From Glomus cerebriforme (lineage: Eukaryota; Glomeromycota; Glomeromycetes; Glomerales; Glomeraceae), in assembly GCA_003550305.1 (NCBI GenBank), contig QKYT01000101.1:28000-72759 (forward strand): a stretch of 44,760 bases of DNA, given 5' to 3'. The notes below the pieces were generated by a model, which was not told the DNA's origin, ran no database searches, and saw nothing but the letters and a program-made list of their open reading frames with translations. The translations under genes were made by a program, and so were the position numbers. This document shows positions 1 to 12,958 of the stretch, in pieces. Numbering within the stretch: position 1 is the first letter of the stretch; every line of letters begins with the position of its first letter.

Positions 1-1161
1 AAAAATAAATATTTTACTATATATAATTATTAGTTTTAAAATTCTGTATACATTCCATATTATTATTATGTATAATTATTATGGTTTTATGAATTCCATA
101 TACATCAGATTTTTAATAAAATCACAAAACATGAAATTTGTATAAAATATACAGAATTATGATATGGAAATTATAAAAATGTATACAAAACGTATACAAA
201 ATGTATCATTTTCGTATATTTATTTCTTATAGGGATGCCATTCAAATTATTTTGGAATATCATAAATATAATTTAGGATGTACAAATTCATTTAATTTAT
301 ATATATTTATTAGGATTTGGGTGACATTTATAAACTGATAGTATTTAAATTATTGCATTTTTTAGTTAGAAATTAATACAGCCCTTTATGAAAGGGTAGT
401 ATACTACCAATCTAGCTAGTCTAGAGTAGTGATTATTAACTCAGAAGATTTTTTGCTAAGTTGTATCACATATGTTCTATATGATAAAAAAAATGTAGAT
501 TAACTAATTTATTCTAGACATGAACACTAATTGATGCTAGCTGGATTTTTTACGAAAATTTTATGTAATTACTAAGGAGAGAGATTCAGAAACAGAAGTT
601 CAGTAAATAATAAAATTATTACTATTCATAATAAAAAAAATATAAATGAATTAAATAATTTTATTATATTACTAAATAAAAGATTTTAATCTTATATTCA
701 ATAATGGAATATATTAATTAAAAATTAATATTAATAAATATATAAATAATTTTAATTTAATAACTCTTATATTAGAGATAATAGTTTAAATAGTATAAAT
801 AGTATAAATAATAATATTATATTTTACTAAAAATAAGTAACTTTTTTTTACTATAAGAAAGATTATATTTATTTTAGGTATAATTAAAAATATTTATTCA
901 AAAATAAAAAATTGAAATTAATAAATTAATAATAAAGTTATTAGTAATAATAATACTTTTAATGATAATTAGAATAGTTTATTTACTTTTATTTTAAACT
1001 TTAATATGAATTTTAACTTTAATAATTTTAAACTCTAATATTTTAAACTCTAATATAAACTTTAATTTTTTAATAATTTCAAACTTTGAATTCTGAAATT
1101 TAAATTCTAATACTTAAATTTAAACTCTAATATTTTAAATTTTAATATGATGATATTTTAC
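1..1161. other. AT-rich intergenic region, no gene seen
   Basis: No reading frame of convincing composition on either strand. The stretch is dominated by A/T runs. From about 1000 to 1150 it holds imperfect, irregularly spaced repeats of short words such as 'aaactctaatatttt', which look like simple-sequence expansion rather than a defined element. Confidence 0.6.
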
Positions 1162-2090
1162 TTAAGGGTAGGGTATTTTGCCAACTCCGTAATTGATTCA
1201 GTGATCGACATGTGTAATATTTTAAAAATAGTACTTCATGTGATGATCAATATTAATAACCAATAAAATCAATTAATTTTACGAGATAATTTATTAAGAG
1301 ACACTTTGCACGAAAGAAAAATCAAAGAAAATAAAAAATAACTCATTATTTTATTTTTATAATTAATAGAAAATTTCACAATTTTACCAATTTATTGCCA
1401 ATAATAATTATAACTATTCCTATTTTGTANAATAAATTATAAAAATAAGACATTACTTTAAAATTTAAAAAAATTAATATATAAGTGTTCTTTGTAAAAT
1501 GATTTTGAATTTTTTTTAAAAAAATAGACAAATTACTCTTTAATAACTTCAATATAANATGCTTACTCATAATTACAAATATTTAAAAATATATAATTAA
1601 TCTATAACCCTTATACTGTAAAAAAAAGTAGTAATAATTAGAAATCTAAAAATAGAATAATATTGAACTATAGATTTAAGAAATAGCTTATAATAAACTT
1701 AAAAAAAATTAGTCTTACCATTGTATTATTATATAAGTAAACTTGTAAATAAAGAAGCTGGGCTGTTTAGTTTTAAGTTTGGTAAAGTAATAGCATAAAC
1801 TGACTGAGTTAGCGCAAATAATGAGCAACTTTAGAGTATAATGAGCAACTTTCAGCTAAACTTTTGTCAAGTAAAACTTTTTGAAAAAAAAGTGTATACT
1901 TAAAAAACTAATTAAACCAAGTATGAAGACTCTTTAAAGACGTGAAAATAAAAAATTTAAATGCCAGTAATATGTTTCTTTAGTGGCTTAGCTTTGTCAC
2001 GTTTTTTTTTAATCAATAAAATTTGCTTGGGTCATGATCAGTATATATGTAACATATGTATAACCATTGATCAAAATACCCTACCCTTAA
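1162..2090. mobile_element. Non-autonomous DNA transposon-like element with TTAA ends
   Basis: The segment starts with TTAAGGGTAGGGTATTTTG (1162-1180) and ends with its exact reverse complement (2072-2090). This gives 19-bp perfect inverted repeats about 930 bp apart. If the outer TTAA at each end is read as a target-site duplication, the layout matches the TTAA preference of piggyBac-type elements; that family assignment is inference. No transposase-like frame lies inside: the longest internal ORF is short, low-complexity and interrupted by two N bases. It is therefore probably a non-autonomous, MITE-like copy. The interior also carries a short direct repeat near 1820-1855. Confidence 0.55.
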
Positions 2091-3443
2091 ATACTAGAAT
2101 TTTATTTATTTGTAAGAATTGGTTTTTTGCTTATAAATAGTAATTATATTTCTCTTTTTTTTTTTTTTTATTATTTTGTAAATAGTTATATTTTTTTTTT
2201 AATATTTTAAAACATTTATTAAACAAAATAAAAAAAAGCATTTTTATAATAAAATCTTATAATATATTATTTTATAAAATATACTAAAATTTCTTTTACT
2301 AAAAATAAATATAAAATCATATAATAAAAATCACATTTTTACCTCTAAGTAAATTATTTTTAAATTAATTTCTATTGAAATTCATCTCTAGTGAGTATTA
2401 AAATTACCCTTTATTTTATATATTTTGTATATTTATAAAGAATTTTTTTAATAAAAGTCTTTATATTATTAATTTAATATTATTTTTATATAAAATATAA
2501 AAATATATAATTTGTATAAATTATTAATTAAATTTATTAAAGTAAAAAATATCTAAAGTTAGATTTAATTATATAACACATTATATAATTTATTATATTA
2601 TATTATATTTTTTATTTAATAGAATTTTTTTAATATAAAAATGATACTTAAAAAATAAATATATAAAACAATCATAATCTAATAATAGTAATTTATTATA
2701 ATAATAATAAAATAAAGTATTTTAATTTTTTAGACTGAATTTTTCAGATTAGATTATTTATTATTAGATAAGAATATTTGCTAATTGCTATATTGCAAAA
2801 GTAAATTGTATTAAATTTACTAAATTTTAATACATTACTGAAACATGAAGTTTGCTTATCAATCACAAAGTTTTATACAATAATTCTAGTATTTTATTAA
2901 AAATACTAATAGCTTAAAATAATAAAAATAAAGTGCATATATTAAAAGTTTTAATATATTTTTATCTATTTAATATTTTTGATTGATTCATAAAAAATGT
3001 GATATTGTAATACAAAAATTCTAAAATAAAAGAAACATTATCTGTTAGTTTAAAATATAGATAGGAAAAAAATAGTGCAATCAAAAGTTTTTTATTTAGT
3101 TATAACAGTTATTAATCAATTTTTTTTCAAATATTTTATCAATGCACTTATTCTTTTACTTCTCAGTAATAAAATCTATTGTTTCATTTAAAAAAAAAAA
3201 TTCATTCTTTGAATTAATAATCATTTCAATCATTTCGGAGTTAGTAATTAGTACAGATCCGCAGAAATCTGAATAAATATATTCATTGGTAGTTTGAAAA
3301 CTACATTTACGCAGTGTTAGGAATTCAAATATAAAAGGGCAACTAATACTGTTGTGTTAACTAAACCTTCTTCACTTCACGTACTTTCACATTTAATAGA
3401 TCACTTAGAATCACATTTTTTGTTTGAGCAAATATAATTTGAT
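2091..3443. other. AT-rich intergenic region upstream of E1
   Basis: Mostly A/T homopolymer-rich sequence with no supported gene. The last 200 bp (about 3230-3443) is less AT-biased and leads directly into the start codon at 3444, so it probably holds the promoter and 5' UTR of the E1 gene. No specific element can be assigned. Confidence 0.5.
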
Positions 3444-6400
3444 ATGGAAATCGAAAAAACTGATCAAACTATTGACGAGGGACTTTACTCTCGACAACTG
3501 TATATATTCGTTTTTCAATTTGGCATAAGCTCGTTTTAATTAAAGCACTTATAAATTAACGTGCGTTTTTTTTAGTTATGTTCTTGGTCATGATGCAATG
3601 AAGAAAATGGGCAGTTCCAACGTTCTTATCGTTGGTTTAAAGGGTCTTGGGGTCGAGATAGGTATTTATTCTAGATTTAATTTGAAAGTTGGATAAAAAA
3701 ATTGGTTAATTAGCGAAAATTTTCATATTATCGTTATTATTAAAAAAAATAAAGCCAAAAACGTTGTTCTTGCCGGCGTAAAGAGTGTTACCCTTTATGA
3801 TCCCGAACCAGTAAAAATTTCCGACTTATCTTCACAGGTTAGAAAGACAACATGTTTTCTTTCTTATTAATAATTTATTAAGGTGAACTGAAAAATAAAT
3901 TTGACCCAACTTATTAGTTTTTTCTGAGGGAAGAGGATGTTGGAAAACCGAGGGCTACAATATCTGCGCCACGATTGGCAGAACTTAATCAATATGTACC
4001 GATATCAATATTGGAAGGTGAATTAACCAATGATAAAATAAGAAATTTTCAGGTAGAAATTTATTTTATTCGTTCGCTCCGATCATGAAACGGACAATAT
4101 AATTTAACGCGTACTTCGCCATAAAAAATTTTAAAGGTTGTTGTATTGACAGAAACGCCCCTGAAAAAACAATTGGAAATTAATGATTTTACTCATGCGA
4201 ATGAAATACATTTTATATCAACTGATGTGCGCGGCCTTTTTGGGTAAAGGACGTTACATATTATTATATATCATGTTTAATATGAAATTAATTACATTTT
4301 ATGAATGTTAGTATTGCTTTCAATGATTTTGGTGAAGAGTTTCAAGTCATCGATGCCACTGGTGAGAATCCGATAACAGGAATGGTGGCTGCAATTACCA
4401 AAGAGGTGGATGGTGTTGTCACGTGTCTTGATGAATCAAGACATGGATTGGAAGACGGAGAATATGTAACCTTTACCGAAATAAAGGGTATGGAAGTATT
4501 AAATAATTGTGAGCCTAGGAAAATAAAAGTGCTTGGTAAGTGTGCTAATAATTGTGATATTAATTTTAAATATAGAATATATAAATTAAATTTGTCAATT
4601 TGTAGGTCCCTATACCTTTAGCATTGGTGATACATCAGACTATGGTGATTATATTAGTGGTGGTATTTTCACCCAAGTAAAACAACCAAAAACAGTTCAA
4701 TTTGTGAGTTGCATCTAAGAAATTTATGTCATGTGTTATAAAATATATAATACTGAAATATCAAATCTTATATGGTTATTAGAAATCTTTACGAGAATCT
4801 TTAAGGAAACCAGATTTCCTTATTTCTGATTTTGCTAAATGGGATCGACCTGGTCAATTGCATATTGGTTTTCAGGCTCTTCATAAGTTTGTTGAAAGCC
4901 ATGGTTTACTACCTCGTCCGCACAATGAAACTGATGCAGAAGAATTAGTTCGATTGGCTAGAGATATTAATGATCAATGCGAAGAAAAGGTATTTTTTAT
5001 TTCTTTAGAATTTTTATTATAAAGCATCGAAATATTTATCGATATTAATATAATGAATTTAGATCGAACTTGATGATAAGTTGCTTAAACAATTGGCATA
5101 TGGTGCATCTGGAGATTTATCGCCAATGGTCGCATTGTTTGGTGGATTAGTTGCTCAAGAAGTATTAAAAGCCTGCAGCGGGAAGTTCCATCCAATTCAA
5201 CAATACTTTTATTTTGATTCTTTGGAATCTTTACCAGATGATATTGTTTTGAATGAAGAAAGCTGTGCCCCAGTATGTTATTACATTTAAAGTTTCTATA
5301 ATTCTTTTTTTAGTAATTTTTGATAATCTAACATTGGTCTTAATTATAAGTGTAATTCTCGGTATGATGGACAAATAGCAGTTTTTGGCAAAGATTTTCA
5401 ACATAGAATTGCAAATTTTAGGGAATTCTTGGTATTGTTAAAACTTATTGTTAAGTATAATGAATGTGTGATCGTTGTTTCTTACTTTGCTTTTATTTAG
5501 GTTGGTGCTGGTGCTATTGGATGTGAAATGTTAAAGAACTGGGCTATGATGGGGTTAGGCACTGGTCCGAGAGGTGCCATACATGTTACAGATATGGACA
5601 CAATTGAAAAGAGCAACTTAAATCGGCAATTCTTGTTCCGTCCTGGTGATGTTGGTGTATGTATTTAAATTGAATCTCTTTTATTTGATTATTTTTAATG
5701 CAGATTATAGTAAAATTTTTTTAAAAATAAATTCATTTTAGAAATTAAAATCAGAGACTGCAGCTGCTGCTATAAATAAAATGAACCCTACAACTATAGG
5801 AAAAGTAATCGCTCATCAAGATCGTGTTGGTGTGGAAACTGAAAATGTCTATAATGATGATTTCTTTGAGCATTTGGATGGAGTAACAAACGCATTAGAC
5901 AACGTTGATGCCCGTAAGCAATTTTATAAGATATTATTCTGAACTTAATAGAGTTGGATTATTTAATTGATATATATATATATCTATCTTTTTTTTGAAT
6001 TTTTAGGTAAATATATGGATAGGCGATGCGTATATTTCAGAAGACCTTTATTAGAATCCGGAACATTAGGCACAAAGGGTAACACACAAATTGTTATTCC
6101 GTATCTTACTGAATCCTATTCGTCATCCCAGGATCCGCCTGAAAAAGCTATTCCAATTTGTACTCTAAAAAACTTTCCTAATGCCATTGAACATACAATT
6201 CAGTGGGCACGTGACTTATTTGAAGGGTTATTTAAAGCACCTGCTGAAAATGTCAATCTTTATTTAAGCCAACCTGGCTTTGTTGATGCAACAACAAAGC
6301 AAGGTGGTACTGCAAAAGAAACTTTGGAAGGAATTAAAAATTTTTTAGTTGATGAACGCCCATTAACATTCGAAGAGTGCATTGCATGGGCTCGCTTGAA

Positions 6401-7890
6401 ATTTGAAGAATATTTTAACAATAATATCCAACAGCTACTATTTAATTTCCCAAAAGATACAGTAAGTTGCTGTAATTTAATAGTTTTTATCATGTTTATT
6501 AAATCAACTATTAAATTTGTTTTTTTTTACGTAGATTACGTCCACTGGTGCGAAGTTTTGGTCTGGTCCAAAGAGAGCACCTGACGTAATTGTCTTTGAT
6601 GCTAATAATGTATGTATCTATTAATGTTCTTTGATAATGATTATAAAGTTAAACAATTCGATTATCTCTTTTTTTTTTTGTTTTTTTTACTAGGAAAATC
6701 ATATAGAGTTTATCGTAACAGCAGCAAATTTACATGCTTTCAATTATGGTCTCAAAGGTATATTTAAAATATTAATATTTTAAATATTATTATAAATTTT
6801 ATAATTGTTTATTTACGTTAAAACCCGTTAATTGTAGGTGAAACGAACCGGGAATACATAAAGAATATATTGAGTAATGTTATCGTACCTGAATTTCATC
6901 CAAAGTCTGGTGTAAAAATTCAGGTACAAGAAAATGAAACCATTCAGCAAACAGCTGATGAAAAAGAGCTACAAGATATTATTGCAAGTTTACCTGATCC
7001 AGCGTCAATTCCCGGATTTCGATTGAATCCTGTGGAATTTGAAAAAGACGATGATACAAATTTCCACATTGATTTCATCACTGCAACTTCTAATTTAAGA
7101 GCCGCTAATTATGGTATTCAACCAGCAGATCGTCACAAGACTAAATTCATTGCCGGCAAAATTATACCTGCTATTGCTACAACGACATCATTGGTAACTG
7201 GATTAGTATGTTTAGAATTATACAAAATTATTGCTGGTAGGAATAAGTTAGAGGATTATAAGAATGGGTTTGTAAATTTAGCGCTACCATTCTTTGGATT
7301 CTCAGAGCCTATTGCTATGCCTAAATTCAAGGTAATAATTATATATATATTAGCATACTTTATTCTTTATATTCCATTAAACCTACTTTTTTGTTTAAAT
7401 TTATTAGTATCATGAAAAAGAATGGAGTTTATGGGATAGATTTGATATTGAAGGTGATCTTACACTTCAAGAGTTCTTGAATTATTTCGAAAAAAACCAC
7501 GAATTAGAAGTGACAATGTTGTCATGCGGTGCAAGTATGTTATATGCGTTCTTTTTGCAAGGCAGGAAAAAAGAAGAACGGAAAAATATGAGGTATATTA
7601 TTCAAATCATTAAAGAACTCTTTTTTTTTATAAGTATGTTATGGAAATAAATTGATTTAAATTTAAATAGGTTATCAGAGTTAGTGGAATCGATTGCTAA
7701 GAAACCTATTCCGACACATGTTAAGGCATTAACTTTAGAAATGGTTGTAAATGATCGTGATGGTGAAGATGTAGAGGTAAATATGGAAAAAATACTTTTT
7801 TTTTCGATATTCTAAACAAAATGATTAAATAAACTAATTTGTTGCTTTCTTATATAGGTACCATATGTTAGACTTGCTATTAGGCAATAG
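3444..7890 (+). CDS. UBA1: Ubiquitin-activating enzyme E1
   Basis: E1 enzyme that adenylates ubiquitin with ATP, carries it as a thioester and passes it to E2 enzymes. It acts in cytosol and nucleus at the head of the ubiquitin pathway. I read 19 exons: 3444-3499, 3576-3661, 3755-3837, 3918-4052, 4137-4243, 4312-4535, 4606-4703, 4783-4989, 5063-5272, 5351-5431, 5501-5656, 5742-5913, 6007-6461, 6535-6609, 6694-6757, 6838-7331, 7408-7592, 7671-7776, 7858-7890. They sum to 3027 nt, or 1008 aa, the usual E1 length. The inactive adenylation half begins [20 protein letters not shown]. The active half has the nucleotide-binding [11 protein letters not shown] at about 430. The catalytic cysteine is C590, in [20 protein letters not shown]. 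The C-terminal ubiquitin-fold domain ends [11 protein letters not shown]. All splice sites are GT-AG and no lesion is seen. Identity is very secure; single exon edges are hand-derived. Confidence 0.96.
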
Positions 7891-8344
7891 AATAGTAGTT
7901 GAAACACGTTTTTTTTTTATTACAAATTACAGAAGCTAAATGCAAAAATAGTTGATAGATTGATTTTATTATTATTATTATTCATTTAGTTACGTATCAA
8001 CGCGTGACGAATACTGCAATAAAAGGATATCGATCAAAGTAAATTATTGAAATATAAGTTTGAAATTGTTATTGCTTCTTGCTATTATCAAATTTTATAA
8101 TTTTAAAAGAATTTTTAAAAGTAATTTCTTTTTTTTTTTTAAGTGATTACATCATAATTAAACTCGTAATACATTCATTACATTTCGCAGTATTATGTAC
8201 ACAAATCTGCATAACAGATATAACGTTGTGCGCGTATTTAAAAAAAAAAAACTGTTATCAATTGATCACAAAAAATTCTTTTTATAATCCAAACGTTCAA
8301 TTATTTAGATCTTTTATATAAATAATCTTTTTTCTGTTTTCTTT
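7891..8344. other. Intergenic: E1 3' UTR and kinase promoter
   Basis: AT-rich spacer between two genes on the same strand. An open frame at 8079-8321 is low-complexity and lies just upstream of the kinase start codon, so I treat it as non-coding. No terminator or promoter motif can be assigned. Confidence 0.5.
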
Positions 8345-9539
8345 ATGTCACAAGAAGAAAGTACAATTCCGGGAAATCACCAACAGGTACCTTTAAGAGT
8401 TCTTGCTATAGGGTCAGCATATGAAGACACGATCCTTTATGTTGATAAGTTTCCGCCTGAAGATGGAAAACAGAGAGCACAAAGAGTGGAAAAAAGGAGA
8501 GGTGGAAATGCAGGAAATACTTTAACTGTTTTATCTCAATTCCCTCTGACTCAGGGATATTTTATGGCTTCTATGGCATCTAAAGATGCCTCAACGTAAG
8601 TGTACGCGTTTCTTTTGAAAAGTTTGTAGTCCTGAAAAAGTAACATGAAACTTTTACAGGTTTTTACTTCAAGATTTTGAGGCGCATAATATAAAAACAT
8701 CGACGTGTATATTTAGATCTAATGCTAAACATGCACCAGTAGCTTATATTATACATGCTGATAATACAAGTTCACGAACGATCATAAATTACAATAGGTA
8801 AATATTTAATTTTATTTTTATGTTTGTGTTAAAATTGTTGTTAATTTCCTTCGATCTATAGTATAGATGAATTAACATTTGAAGAGTTTAAATGTAAATT
8901 CGAAGCAGCATGTATAGAAGAAGTGACAAGTACGTTGAATAATGATTTACCATTTAATTGGATACACTTTGAAGGACGTAATGCAATAGAAGAAGCAAAA
9001 ATGATAGATCATATTGATACAAAAATTTGGCGTCCTAGAACTATTATTAGTGTTGAATTAGAAAAACCTTATCGTAGAGGATTAGAAACTTTGATGAGTA
9101 GAGTTGATGTTGTATTCTTTTCTAAAGTATTTGCTGAAGGTAAGGGATATGATCACGCTGGTGATTTCTTGCAGGTTATGAGTCCATTTTGTAAAAATAC
9201 GTGAGTAATCTTTATAATTCTTATTTAAAAAAAAAATTGTTTTCTTTGCTAATATATATTTTTTGGATATTAAGAGCACACCTTTTTTGTACATGGGGAA
9301 GTTCGGGAGCTATGTGTTATCATAACCCAACGCGTAAATTATTCACAGCTTCAGCATTACCAATACAAAGTGTAGTTGATTCAGTCGGAGCTGGTGATAC
9401 ATTTACAGCAGGAGTAATTTATGGATTAACTCAAGGTATGACCCCTGAAGGATGTTTAAGATTTGCTTGTGAATTAGCTGGTAGAAAATGTGCTCAGGTA
9501 GGTTTTGATTGTGTGGTAGAAAAGATGAATAAATTTTGA
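8345..9539 (+). CDS. pfkB-family sugar kinase, ketohexokinase-like
   Basis: Predicted cytosolic carbohydrate kinase of the ribokinase/pfkB family, closest by layout to ketohexokinase (fructose to fructose-1-phosphate with ATP). Four exons, 8345-8595, 8660-8797, 8862-9200 and 9275-9539, sum to 993 nt (330 aa), slightly longer than animal ketohexokinase (about 298 aa). The N-terminal strand reads RVLAIGSAYEDTILYVDKFP. The first pfkB signature is RRGGNAGNTLTVLSQF. The second is VDSVGAGDTFTAGVIYGL, with predicted catalytic base D284. The end (ELAGRKCAQVGFDCVVEK) resembles ketohexokinase more than ribokinase or adenosine kinase. The start ATG at 8345 leaves a normal N-terminus and no better upstream ATG is in frame. 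The exact substrate is inferred. Confidence 0.88.
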
Positions 9540-10335
9540 CTAGATGGTCAAGGTGATGAAACGAGAAATTGGAAATCTTTCATGCTAGAACATTTTTATT
9601 TAACATGTAATGCTTTATATTTTCTATTGTAATGTATTATAAAATTTTTTATTCTTTGGAATATTAAGCACTTATTTAATTAATTTTAATCATAATTTGT
9701 CTGTTATGAAATATTTATATTCAAACATATAGAATTTTATTTCATATATCAATGTATGATTTTGGGTTAGAGATTGGGCATCCTAGTATAAAATTTGACA
9801 CAATTATATTAAGGAATTTGGATTCGATAGAATAAACATTTGAACATAATAATATAGTAATATTTACCGATTTATTAAAACTTTAAAAATTCGTTTATAT
9901 TCTATGTTATTTTATATTCATTAGCGAGATTAAAATTTTATATTTTACGCAAGTTCCACAATCAGGAAATTTAAATTATGCTTATCCGCCTTATCCAGAT
10001 TCTTATAATCCTAAAATTAACCTATACCACGTGATCAATCAATAAAAATATTACTAAAAATACTCAGGGTAGGAATTCTCACTTGACGCATTCATTTTGT
10101 TTTTTGATAATTTCAACTGACCTTAGAAACTTTTTTGTAAACTTTTTTCACCCAGTAGTTTTTTTTTTCCAAAAAACCAACTACTTGGGACGACTTCCAC
10201 TACCGATATATAAACTGCACGGTTAATATACCTGAATACTTTGAGATTCTTTCGGTTCATCTAAGTGACGAGTCTATAAACTCTTTTAACGTTTTTCATA
10301 AGGATTCTCACGGTATTAGCTTTTTAGCAAATACT
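9540..10335. other. Intergenic region with an exon-like remnant
   Basis: Spacer between the sugar kinase and the Ndt80-type gene. Most is AT-rich. At about 9929-10045 there is a protein-like stretch ending in a stop codon (described under findings). A CACGTG E-box core lies at 10029-10034, about 300 bp upstream of the next start codon. From about 10070 the sequence becomes less AT-biased and pyrimidine-rich, as expected of a promoter or 5' UTR. Confidence 0.45.
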
Positions 10336-12958
10336 ATGAATATCACTGAGGATAAGTGGCCTATTCATCAATCATCTCAAGTTCCCCCTTCTCCTCACCA
10401 TCCACACACCGATTTATCTCCGCAAATGAACAGTATGCAAACTGAAAATTTTATGCAATCCTTTACATATGACGGCCAGGCATCTCAAAGTCAAATTCAT
10501 CAACAAATGTAAGTTATGTTAATATCTCAGCTTCTTAAAAAAAAATAAAAAAATAAAACACTAGTAGTTTTGTGCCGCGCACGTTGTTCAGTTATCAGTT
10601 ACCACATAGAACCCGCGTTTTATTTTGTGCTTCGTACAAACTGGTTTTGGTTATGCAAGTTGATGTTTCTTGTCGCCGCGTGTTACCTTACACACACTCG
10701 TTTATTTTTTCAACTGCGTCCTTCTCTTGTTGAACATTTCTAACGTGTCTTTCACTTAATTTTTTTGATATCATTATACACAAAAAACGAAATTAATATT
10801 GATATCAGGCCTGTCCATGACGGTAATAACGGAGCCATGTTCATACCACCAAAACAAGAGATTGATACGACTCCAAATCGATCGCAAAGTCAATATCAGA
10901 AGTAACTATCATTTAATATTTGATTATACAGATTATATCAAAAAAATTTATAGTGTATTACCTTCTAGATTGGGTTATTAAAACCTTTTTCTTGATCATG
11001 GTCTTTATCATTCATTCAATCAAAATGATATTGATCTTAGCTAATGATATGATCTAATTTATCGTGTGGATATATGCTATTATTAAAATTTTGAATTTTA
11101 TTAACTGTGATCGTTTTAGTTTTGTTTCAATGTCTGCTCCTGTGACTCCTACTACTCCTCGTCAGAATAGTTCTCCAAATGGAACACCTATAACACCAGT
11201 TTCTGCACCACCAGAACGTAAAAATGATACCCGACCTGCGTTTACAACAAATTCATTTCACGCTACACCATTCCAACAACAATCTATTAGAAAACGTAGA
11301 GACAACTCATTAGGGTTTCCTCCAGATGCTGGTCCATTCTTCTCTCAAACACAACAGCATTATAATTTATATAATATGGATAGAACTAATAGGTACGATA
11401 GTATTAAAAAAAATCATTGATTCATTAAGATTCTTTACAAACTTACTCATAACCTTTAATTTATTGTTGTTCTATACTTTGAATATTTTCTATTATTTGT
11501 GACTTTTTCAGTTATAAGCTTCGTATCAATTCAAAAGTTGACCGTGGATTCTTTTTAGCTGAAAATGACTGGACATGTTATCGAAGAAATTATTTCCAAA
11601 TTAGTAGTGCGTTTTCCCTAACAGGAACAAATCATCCTGTTAATGAACCAGAAATACCGTGCTTGATAGAAGTCGAAGGTCAATTTCATACAGTCACTCA
11701 ATTCACGTTGGGTATTTCTGCCCGTGTTTCCAACAGCGATAAAAAGATCGAATTGGTACAACATACGCCGAAACGTGACAAAGGACCACAGATGACTCCT
11801 ATGCCAAAACCTATTCGAGCGGGTGGTAATCTAAACCTTAGCTCTGTAGGGGCAAATACAAATATTGTTACTTTTGAACGTATTCAATTTAAGACGGCTA
11901 CTGCTAATAATGGTAAACGTCGTGCTGCTCAACAATATTATGTAGTCATGGTAGATTTGTATTCCCATGTTGAAAATGGTGAACCTTATAGAGTTGCGAC
12001 AGCAACATCAGCACCTTTGGTAGTTCGTGGACGTAGTCCCGGACATTATGCTGACAGCCATGAGCGCTTTAACCCGATTGGAATGCATCCAGCATTCCCC
12101 AACGATAACCGTCAACATATTACATTCCCCGGTCCCAATAGTGCTCCTGGTATGATGCCACCTGATTTCAATGGTGCTCCTTTCCCAGGACCTTATGGCC
12201 AGTATCCTCCATTCCAAGCTTACCCTCCTAACGGTCCAATGCGTAATGACGCTACCATATCTCTAATGATGTCGACTGGCGCACCAAATCCTACAACTCC
12301 CCATTATCACCCACAGCATCCTCCACATTATATGGTTCAAAACATTCCTGAAACGGGAGAAGCTCCAAATCCAGAAATGTACAATAGTAATATGGACCCA
12401 AATAACTTAGAAGGTTCGCATTATTCGCATAAGATTTTATTTTGTTAATTAATTTGTTAATAACTTGTCTGATATTATTATTTAGTATCTACATCTGCAC
12501 CATCTGCACCATTTGCAAATTTTGAGTCGCGATCGTCGGCCTCAAACTCTCCAGCAGTATCTGGTGCCAAGCCGTATATGAAAATTGAGATTCCACAATC
12601 ATCTCAATTAACAAATCATACGAATAATCAACTCACATCTCCAGGTTTTCATTCTCAGGAATATGTGGAAAGTTTTGGATTGTATAATAATAATGGTCAT
12701 CCTGCACATGCAGCAGCCACACATAATGGAGGTTACCATTCAGATAGTGAGAATCAACATAGTAATGGGCCGAATAAACAAAAGGATGATACTGATCAAA
12801 ATTCTGAGAATATTCAACAAAATCAACCTAGTCCACAGGTAAATGGTGGTGAAAATAATATCCAATCCAACAATACAAGTATGAATGACAGAGATTCTAA
12901 ATCACCAGTGTCAATGAATGGAGATAACACCACAAAGTCTAATGCAAGATCAAAATAA
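10336..12958 (+). CDS. Ndt80/PhoG-type transcription factor
   Basis: Nuclear DNA-binding protein of the Ndt80/PhoG fold (yeast Ndt80, Neurospora vib-1, Aspergillus xprG), a family controlling meiosis, nutrient stress, protease secretion or nonself recognition. Which role applies here is unknown. Exons 10336-10508, 10809-10901, 11120-11392, 11512-12413 and 12486-12958 sum to 1914 nt (637 aa). Residues 1-180 are S/P/Q-rich and disordered. The DNA-binding domain spans about 180-355 and shows KVDRGFFLAENDWTCYRRNY, then EVEGQFHTVTQFTLGISARV, and ends near SAPLVVRGRSPGHY. Residues 355-637 are P/N/H/Q-rich, a likely activation region. The first intron (300 bp) and second (218 bp) are much longer than the ~70-120 bp of the others. 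The domain call is firm; the first two exons are less certain because they lack conserved sequence. Confidence 0.88.

Noticed and set aside
1376..1570. 64-codon minus-strand frame
   Set aside because: Lies inside the AT-rich inverted-repeat element, is interrupted by two N bases and is almost wholly Ile/Lys/Asn/Phe.
6260..6493. 77-codon minus-strand frame
   Set aside because: Antisense shadow of the E1 exon carrying the catalytic domain.
8079..8321. 80-codon plus-strand frame before the sugar kinase
   Set aside because: Low-complexity, homopolymer-driven sequence in the spacer; no family resemblance.
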